Assembly (NCBI RefSeq): GCF_901709675.1
Contig: NC_051087.1
Coordinates: 8,520,884 to 8,584,883, forward strand
Origin: Syngnathus acus
Taxonomy: Eukaryota; Chordata; Actinopteri; Syngnathiformes; Syngnathidae
Length of the DNA stretch: 64,000 bases
Direction of reading: 5' to 3'
The notes beneath the pieces are model-generated. The model saw nothing but the letters and a program-made list of their open reading frames with translations. It ran no database searches and was not told the DNA's origin. The position numbers and the translations under genes are program-made. The stretch's first letter is position 1. Each line of letters starts with the position of its first letter. Shown one piece after another: positions 56,268 through 64,000 of the stretch.

Positions 56268-58800
56268 TATATATGAAAGCTCTGTTTACCTTTGGTACTT
56301 ACTTTAACGTAAATAATTTGGTATTTATTAAAAGCTGCAGCACAATACAACAATACAAAATCAATGTAAATTACAAACAAACTCACAAGGAGCCAATTTA
56401 ATGAAACATGACATTTGAGTCCCAGCCACACTCTTTGGCCATGACTGTAGTTGATTTTCCAATTTTTCTGGTTCAAGCAATATAAAAACACACATGCACG
56501 CATACATGCACACACGAGCAACCACACGCACACATTCACACAATGTTCACTCTCTCTGCTTGAATGGGAAAATGTTTTTCCTGTGCTACACCGTTCTAAT
56601 TGTCCTCCTGTACACAGTTTCAGCCCCCATTATGCTATTATGAGATTACAATGTCAATGCTCTCGGCATAGTGACAATTACAGTAAGTGGCAGTAATTTT
56701 CAGCAATAAATGGGCTCTTTGTTTACAATATACAGTATTACTCGGGCCTGTCATGGGTTAAATGCAAAATATATGTCCATAAAGATAAATAAATTCATAT
56801 ATTCAGTGTGTGCGTAAGCCCGTGGTGTACGAAACTTGAGTCCCTGTTTAGCGGTGTGAAGCATGGGGGAAAGTGGAAGGGGGGGAAGGGGCTCAGTGCC
56901 TCCTTGACCTGTCACTGTTGATGATGTGTGCACGAGAGTATGTGAGACTCCGGCAGACATCTACGGGGGGACGGGGACCCCCTCCACCTCCTCCGCCGAT
57001 ATTCTCTCAAGCCCCTCCCTGTGCCTCGTCTCCCCCCTTGTCCCGGCGCCCCGGTTTGAGAGAGAAAGCTGTTGTTAATAAAAAGTTTTCAAAGAATGGG
57101 ATGAAAAGGGAGGTGAAATTGAGCGGCCCTGGCTGTATTATTTCTTCTCTGTATGGGTTCTGGCCTCTCGCGGTCTCTCCGACGCTCTCGGACCAGGAGG
57201 GGGTCGCCGGCTCGGTGACCATTACTGCCCCGAGGCCAAAGCAAATGATTTGCCTCTCTGAGGCTTCAAAGGGGAGCAATTACACTTAAGTAACCAAATG
57301 AATAGATAGCCCAGCTTGGCAGCAGTTTGGGGGAAACACTGGAGGCCTTTGAGGGGAGAGGCACCACACCTCAGGAGTAATATGTAACAGCTCGCATCAC
57401 ACGGGAGGGAAAAAAATAAGAAGAAAATAAACAGGGGAATATTCTGCCACCGACTTCAGACGAAGAAAAAGGTGCTGAAACCTGCCCTGGCAAAAACTGC
57501 TAACATCATTTAAAGTGGTTTCTCAAAGCACTGAAAGGGAATTTTTTGGTGACATTTACAAAAATCAACCACTTAAATGGAAAAAAAAATAGCTTCCTCT
57601 TAGAAAATGTTGGTAATAGAATTTGTATTACTATTTTGAACTGCAGCCATACTGGTAACCAGGTAAACAATTTATTGGTAGGTTTAACTCATCTGTAAAG
57701 GTACTTTACACCCAGTTTAAAATTTTAAGCTAATGTTATAGGTATAATAAATAACCCATCATTTGCTCGATCCATTTTGGATGCAGCACTGTCTTAGCTA
57801 TTTAACCCAATTTGGGTTACTTTTTACCCAGCAGTTTACATTTTAACTCTTACTAGTAATAAAAGTGCAAAAACTTTGACAACGACTGACGGCAGGTGTG
57901 GTGACACTGGAGTCTTACCGCTTCCAATGAGAGTCCTCAAAATCCCCAGGTTGCTGTGTATATTCTTCCTCTCTTCATGTTTTTCAACACTTAAAGCCCC
58001 TTGCCGAGGCTGCTCGGAAACAAAGAAAAAGCAATACACAAACACACAGAGCCAGCCTTGTGATACTTGTTGAACTAAGATCTCGTGAGGTATTACCCAA
58101 TATGCTGATGCTATCTTGCCTGTTCGTTTTTGAATGTTTGGTACTGCATAAAGGCCACAGAAAAACCAAACACTTAATCTAAGAGAGGGATGGGCAATGT
58201 TGGAGGGCGGCAGAATATTTGCTACTGGCGGGGCCATGGGGGATTTAAATATTAGTGGATATATTTTTCATTTCAATATTTTTGATAGTTGTTTTTCTGT
58301 GACCCACCCCCTCCCATTTTTTAATGTAAGAAGTATGTTCACCAATATTTTTTAAGACTTGAAGGGAGGATGTTTTCTTTTCCAAGTGTGGATGGATACC
58401 AATTGTCCATCTTTGATATAAGGTAGGCCGTGATTCTGCAGGTGTAGCGCCATTGCAAGCATTTCGTGAGATATTTAAAGTCACCCTGCTTGCTTTGGTT
58501 TGTGCTGCTCTGTGCATGCACACACACACGCACACTCACGGTCGACGACTTGAAAGGAGCTCCATTGAGTGAAGTGGAGACTGGGAGTTGGGTAGGGCAG
58601 CTCACCTGTGGAGAGGAGTCTATAGCAACATAGAAGGCCCAACAGCTGCCAGGGTTGTAAGTCGAGGCACCTAGCGGAGACACAGAATGGGAAATGCAAG
58701 GCTCTCTTTCAATGCACTGCCACTTAGTAACAGAAGGCATGTGCCAAACTTGCAGAATGAGAATGAAAACTCCCCCTTCAGAGTTCACTAAATATCAGCA
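56268..58800. other. caly-msx gene desert, right-centre part
   Basis: No exon accepted. A CA-rich tract lies at about 56485-56540. The GC-richer block 56930-57300 carries two TTCAAAG (TCF/LEF-type) cores near 57085-57095 and 57262-57270 and ends in gcaattacacttaag. Whether it is regulatory is inferred. Confidence 0.4.
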
Positions 58801-61800
58801 GTGACTCTCTTTTTATCTACTCCATGGCTTCTTTCTCTTTGCTCCCCCCCTACGTTAGTCTATTACAATTCCTCCATAAAAGAACAATGAGTGAGTGAAA
58901 GACCCCCAAACCACAGAGATATACCAACAATCGGTGGGGAGAGGGCAAGGGAGGGGGGGGCCCGGCTGAAGTGTGGAAGCCATCAATTATGGAGGGCCTA
59001 AAGTTAACATCCCAGCAGGATAGTTGCATTAGAATGCAGATATAGGCAGGCTACGGGCAGCAGATGCCAAGCGGAGCGGTCAAAAGAGCAGCCAGCGCTC
59101 ACGAGAGGACATATGCTATGTGGGAAACTCTCACCACGGCACCTTCACTTCAATTTTATACTAGCATAGAAAATTCAATTGAGTGATGATTAAGGGAGCA
59201 CCTCAAAAGAGCCATTTTCTGGAATTGCCGGTTCAAAACCGTCCCGAAATAACGGCGTTCACTAGTGTCTGGAAGTCGCGCCATTGTCATGGATCCGGGA
59301 TTTGCCCATGCAACAAGTGAGCCCGTCGGCCACAGTCGAGTCCAAAAGACACGGGATTCCTCCGCGTCAGTTTCCTAACAGGATTTTCTCCACTCGCCAC
59401 ATCTCCCTATTCTGCACGCTCAGCAAGACCTCTGGGCTTCCTCACACTGCTAATTTACACCAGCCTGGAGGCTATCTTCACAGCCGCAACAGTGCAATTG
59501 TATTTTCAGGCTCATTAAGCAATAGCACACAAAATAGGAAGTTTGACACCCCCATCTTCGACTTTCATGCAGGATGGGAAGACGAAGGCAGAGGTGGTGG
59601 ACTAAAGTGGGATTAAAAATGTGCTGAATTCTGCTCATGAGGAGGCTCCATCGGGTTGTTTGGGTTTACCGTGTGTGGAAGCTGAGCAGGAGAAGGAGGA
59701 GGGGGAGGAGGAGGAAGAGGGTGGCTGCTTCCAATCCTCTGAGAACCAATGCGGCTGCTCCGTTGCAATCCTTTTCAGAAGCAAGCCATGCTTGTTTATT
59801 TGAAAGAGACCCGCTTTTTTAACTTCCCACCCATGCCATTGTTCCCCTTCGCATGGGGAACACTTTGAAATTGTAATCTCACGATATTCAAACACACACA
59901 TTTGTTTTGAGCTTCAGGGCCTGCAATAACGTTATCGCTATAAGACGAGTGCTGCCCATTCATTGCACCATTGTGTCAGCACTTCCACTCTCAGGAAACG
60001 TTTTATGATGGTTCAACCGTCAGCACGTTTAAATTGAATGAAGTTGAATTATTGGTCACATGATTCCTTTCTTTTTTTTTCATACGGACGTAATGATTTA
60101 AAAAAATGAATCTGGGATTGTTGTGATTTATTATTTTGATGTCTCCCTTCAGAGCCACAAAAAGAACAAGAATAACAGTTTCATTAAAACCAGATGTAGT
60201 AGACATTATTTTTTAAATGCTTTTATTCATCTCAAGGACTTAAACTGAATTTTATAGAACATTAAAATGTGGTTGAAATGTTTCACGTAGGGGTCACCAT
60301 TGTGGTGCCCGTGGGCACCACGAAGTGATTTCAAGAAAGACCCCATCTTGTGATTGATCAAGATGGAGTTCATTCATCGATTTAGCACTGTAGCTGTGAT
60401 TGCTTTATAACTTTTGATAAAACAACAGTTTTTTTTTAAATTATTTGTTTTCTGGTTTTGACCCTTTCAAGATTTCATGGTATGAAAATGAAAAATTGAT
60501 GCTGCTGCCGTGTTTCTCGTTATATGTACTGCAACACAGCTTTGGACTCTGAGCAAATAAAATTGCAGCAGCATTCTTGGGTTCGGAAATGTGACCACAG
60601 TGTGCACACGGCCACTTAAATGTCCTGCAGTCCTCTGCCTAATTTGACAATTCACATTGTTTGTCAAGTCTACTACGCCCAAGAAAAATCAGCCAATTGG
60701 TTTGACACGAGATTCTTATTTTGCGTTGACAAATACTATGTTGCTTGTGATTTTGAATATGTATTCTAAAGACACAACCAGGTACTAAGCTTTAAATGCT
60801 AATTGTTTCACAATCGGCTTTGTATCAATTGCTGAGCCAAAAACACATTTACAGCATATCACCACAGGACACTTGGAGTCTCTTTAATTTTATATGTTCC
60901 AAAAAAAACATCAACTTGATTCTCAGCCAGGCATAAATATTTCTAATTTTTGAGGTTGTGGTTTTTAATGGTTTTAAAACCTGGACTGAAGCAATTCTGA
61001 TCCAGTTTGTATCTAGTTGTGGGAAATAAAAGTACATCATATTGTTACATTCTAGTCGCGCAATCTGAAGTTGGGCTCCTTGTCACCTCATATGAACTGA
61101 AGGAGAACAAAAATGAAAATGAAGGAGACTTTTTAGTAACTCATATTCACAACTGAGCTCAACTCACAGCGCACGTTTGGCCTGCGGATTCCATATCAAA
61201 ATAGGAAATTGTTTATTTATTTATTTATTTATTTATAAATATTTATTTATTCATTCTGTGTAAATAAGTTCAGTTTAGTGAAGTCAACATGTTTATGTTT
61301 AATGTTTGATGAAACATGAAATATTGAAGTGGTAAAGACACATTCCGTCTGATTCATGACTTACTGCCCTTAAATTTGAACCTTTCCAATATTGTTAAAG
61401 ATGTTATTGTCTTTTGTAAAGTATCTCTTTTTGGTGCTTCTCTTGTATTTCATGTCAGCAAATGCTGAAAGCATGCTTTATGAAGTGACCAGTGAGCGCA
61501 TTTGAATGGTTTTCCATGTATGACGCCAATAGAAGGGAACATGCTTCCTGTCATGCCTGCACTGACCTTGATGGATAAATCTGCTTTCAAACTCACTAAC
61601 ATCTTCTGACATGGCTCACTCCACAGCACACTGTTGCACGAACGCATTTGGGGCACATAATGCAGAAGAGAGTAAACTACAAGGAGAGAAGAGAGAAGAG
61701 ACATGTGCTGCTTATATGACTGGGTGTACCTGCATGGACCGCAGATGAAACCCTGCCTGAGTCTTCTAGCAGATAGAAGGGTGCCTACAGAGACGTAAAC

Positions 61801-62098
61801 CCAAACCATGTGGGTAACGAACGAGGCGCCAGTGTGTGGAGACAGAGGTCTGACTTTGTCAAATAGGACGGGACACACATGAGGATTTACTCAGGTTGAG
61901 TCACCAATCAAAAACTGTGCCATACCTGAGGGGCTATTACATCATCAACCAGCCAATGCAGCTTTTTAAAGTCATTTCAACTATGGATGGGAATATTTGG
62001 TCAAGTGAAGTACAATTCATACATAACTCATTTTACCGGTTGTAATTGTTTTCTTGATACACATTATATAGTGACATGTTAGGATGCTTTAAACAATA
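58801..62098. other. caly-msx gene desert, msx-proximal part
   Basis: Unique, complex sequence at about 58850-59620, a GGA-rich run at 59690-59725 and a (TTTA)n tract at 61210-61238. No exon or RNA gene recognised. Confidence 0.4.
61210..61256 (+). repeat. (TTTA)n microsatellite
   Basis: Seven or more TTTA units, then a few imperfect ones. Confidence 0.85.
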
Positions 62099-62100
62099 TA

Positions 62101-62268
62101 CCGTAATTTTCGGACTATAAGTCGCACCGGAGTATAAGTCGCACCAGCCATAAAATGCCCAAAAAAGTGAAAAAAAACATATATATGTATATAAGTCGCT
62201 CCTGAGTATAAGTCGCCCCCCCACCCAAACTATGAAAAAAAACGCGACTTATAGTCCGAAAACTACGG
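62101..62268. mobile_element. 168-bp TA-flanked MITE, copy 2
   Basis: Same length, ends and interior as copy 1 at 56098-56265. TA flanks lie at 62099-62100 and 62269-62270. One base of the right inverted repeat differs from copy 1 (aactacgg in place of aattacgg), along with very few interior changes. Confidence 0.9.
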
Positions 62269-62449
62269 TACTCAGAATCCATTGCGTAATAATTACTCAA
62301 TGATGACAAATTGCTCAATTTACCATCAAATAGAAAGTTTAAAATGACGTTCGTCAACCACAACAGCAAGCTACAAAGAATGCATGATTGTGATTTGACG
62401 TAATGGATTAGATGTTGTTGCTATTGCCGTTTATGTTATTTAATGATGA

Positions 62450-63224
62450 AATGTGTGTTTAGACTAAACTCTACAACATGAGTTTTAAACTAGCAAATGT
62501 GTGGGATGAGAAACACTTCTCTATGCAGGATGAAATATTTGAGGGACAATTGCTTCAGTGGAGTTGCACGGTCGAGTCCTTTCTCCCCGAGGTGTCTTCC
62601 TTTGAGATCCAGCCAAGCCTGGCGCCTGCAACACTCAACTTGTCTGGCTTATTAAATAGTTGGAGTTGGAGAAAGAAAAAAAAGGCCTGTTGCTTCTCAG
62701 GCGAGGCCATTGTGAAGCTAGAAAGGATCATGACAGGCCTTTAATTGCCGTGATACTGCATGCGTGTTTGACCCAATCAGGCCGACTCGTCGCTCTCTGT
62801 GGATGTGTTTAATTTGATTTTCTCCTATGCAAGGCTGACTCTTTTGTTCTGCAAAGTCTTTATTTTGACAGCTATTTTATTATTTTTTTAATCCAAATTA
62901 GCTCTCTGCAGAAAGGCACTCAGATCTTCAGGTTTTAAATGCAGGACATGATATTCATTCAGTCGTTTTTATAGTGAGCTGTACAGCTCTAACGCAGGTC
63001 GCATTCTTTGTTGAAGGACTGCGAAACAGACCCGAGTTAAGAGTGCTGCCGATGGACTGTCCGGCTAATGGATGTAAATGGTCGAGAGAGTCCTCCCCAC
63101 TGGTTAATTACACTAAAATTGGTCTAAGCTACTTTGTGAGGGCCATGAATGGCCTCTCGCAGCATGGGGTCTGTATGATTAAGTACTCTTTCCTTTCAGA
63201 GGCCTCTTGATGTTTCCTTAGAAG
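62450..63224. other. msx-proximal upstream block, candidate conserved non-coding DNA
   Basis: Repeat-free sequence just upstream of the msx promoter. Homeodomain-type sites include ctttaattgccg (about 62740) and gttaattacac (about 63102). Open frames at 62478 and 62974 show no family resemblance and no splice logic linking them to msx, so they are not called genes. Confidence 0.4.
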
Positions 63225-63345
63225 GCTGTGAGCCAATCCAAACCGCGCTCTGACCCCAAATTAGCCAGCCGATTGGTGGGAGCGAGGAATGGTAACACAC
63301 CTCTTCCTCTTATAGACCTTCCTGTCCGTGCGTAAAAGTTAAAGT
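63225..63345 (+). promoter_or_regulatory. Candidate msx core promoter
   Basis: A CCAAT box (63233-63237) and an inverted one (ATTGG, 63272-63276) lie about 35 bp apart. They sit 150-190 bp before the msx start codon, and CpG content rises from here into exon 1. No clear TATA box. The transcription start is not determinable from sequence alone. Confidence 0.45.
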
Positions 63346-63424
63346 GTGCGTCGCTGACTCGAGAGACGGTCCGTGTACGCATCGTCGACTCCATCGCTCC
63401 TTTTTGCGGGCCACCGGGAGGTGC

Positions 63425-63767
63425 ATGGCCCCATCGCCTCGCCTGACGATGAACGCAGAGCAGGGCTCGCCGTCCCAGGACGCGCAAGTTGGCCATCCTC
63501 AGGAGGAGACGGAGGACGCGCAGCCCAAGGACATGACCACGGAGAAGGAGAGGAGCCGCCTCCCGTTCAGCGTCGAGTCTTTGATTTCCAAGAAGAGCAC
63601 CTGTAGGACTTCTTTCGAGTCGACCGTGCATGCTCAGAACCCCGCGGCGCACTACTCTCCGAGGACTTTTTATGCAGAGGGCTCGCCGGCTAATTGCAGC
63701 GGCTCCACGGAGGACACGCTGCACTCGGCTGACAGCGACCAGAGCACTTGGTTCCAGGGGAACTCTC
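63425..63767 (+). CDS. msx3: Msx homeobox protein, exon 1 (partial gene)
   Basis: Msx proteins are homeodomain transcriptional repressors in neural crest, dorsal neural tube and fin/limb development. This exon encodes about 114 residues and ends at ggaactctc|gtaagt in phase 1; the homeobox exon lies beyond the window. The diagnostic part is LPFSVESLIS at residues 45-54, the conserved N-terminal Msx motif of eh1/Groucho-binding type. The rest is acidic and serine-rich (STEDTLHSADSDQSTWFQG). ATG 63425 is used; ATG 63449 (MNAEQG) has a better context (A at -3) and could be the true start. Linkage to caly argues for msx3 over msx1 or msx2, since NSG1 and NSG2 accompany those; the subtype is inferred. 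Confidence 0.85.
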
Positions 63768-64000
63768 GTAAGTAATGTCACCTGATGCGTGCAATAATAA
63801 TAAAGTACTGTTTGCTTATAAATTGCGCAATTGGGCTAACTTGCTCATATTATAATATAAATCTCTTGTAAATGGACTTTTAATACATTCGGGTTGTTTT
63901 GCTTCAGCAAAACGCGTGAAAAACTCATAAGGGGATTCGTGTTTTTATTTTTATGAATAAACAAGCTCATACATTCGGGGTAAGGAGATTAAGAGACTAT

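Noticed and set aside
63218-63781. 187-residue open frame on the minus strand
   Set aside because: Antisense shadow of the GC-rich msx exon 1; arginine-rich composition and no family resemblance.

Overview
The window is vertebrate nuclear DNA, almost certainly from a ray-finned (teleost, probably percomorph) fish. The genes are split into short exons with GT/AG introns of about 0.1 to 4 kb. Every recognisable protein has a vertebrate orthologue. The repeats are of fish type: a hAT-type MITE with an exact 8-bp target duplication, TA-flanked MITEs, tRNA-derived SINE pieces, and many CA, CT, poly-C and poly-G tracts. I cannot name the species.

Layout. fgf20 (minus strand, 3 exons, 233-3427) is followed by a repeat-bearing gap. 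micu3 (plus, 15 coding exons, 7152-21943), vps37a (plus, 11 exons, 24630-29946), nsmce1 (plus, 7 coding exons plus a 5' non-coding exon, 32851-35083) and caly/calcyon (plus, 4 coding exons, 39591-42033) come next. A gene-poor stretch of about 21 kb follows, and the first exon of an msx homeobox gene (63425-63767) ends the window; its homeobox lies downstream. I assembled all exons by hand from splice sites, reading phase and family alignment. All five complete models close without a frameshift, at 217, 487, 394, 242 and 200 residues.

How the genes relate. They are not one pathway: a secreted FGF ligand, a mitochondrial calcium-uniporter regulator, an ESCRT-I subunit, a SMC5/6 RING-like E3 subunit, a neuronal vesicle-trafficking protein and a homeodomain repressor. 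fgf20-micu3-vps37a matches the order of human 8p22, but with zdhhc2 and cnot7 missing between micu3 and vps37a. caly-msx matches the NSG/calcyon-MSX linkage found in mammals (NSG1-MSX1, NSG2-MSX2, CALY-Msx3), which points to msx3. The 21-kb stretch between caly and msx has no supported coding exon, few transposons outside its middle, and several complex AT-site-rich blocks. It is the best candidate here for a long-range regulatory domain.

No CRISPR array, operon, tRNA or rRNA gene was seen. The most interesting items are the caly-msx gene desert, a 99-bp stop-free intron inside the nsmce1 RING, a (CT)39 tract just upstream of a 42-nt micu3 exon, an isolated perfect NRF1 palindrome where cnot7/zdhhc2 would be expected, a foldback SINE-like structure in fgf20 intron 2, and two near-identical 168-bp MITEs 6 kb apart.
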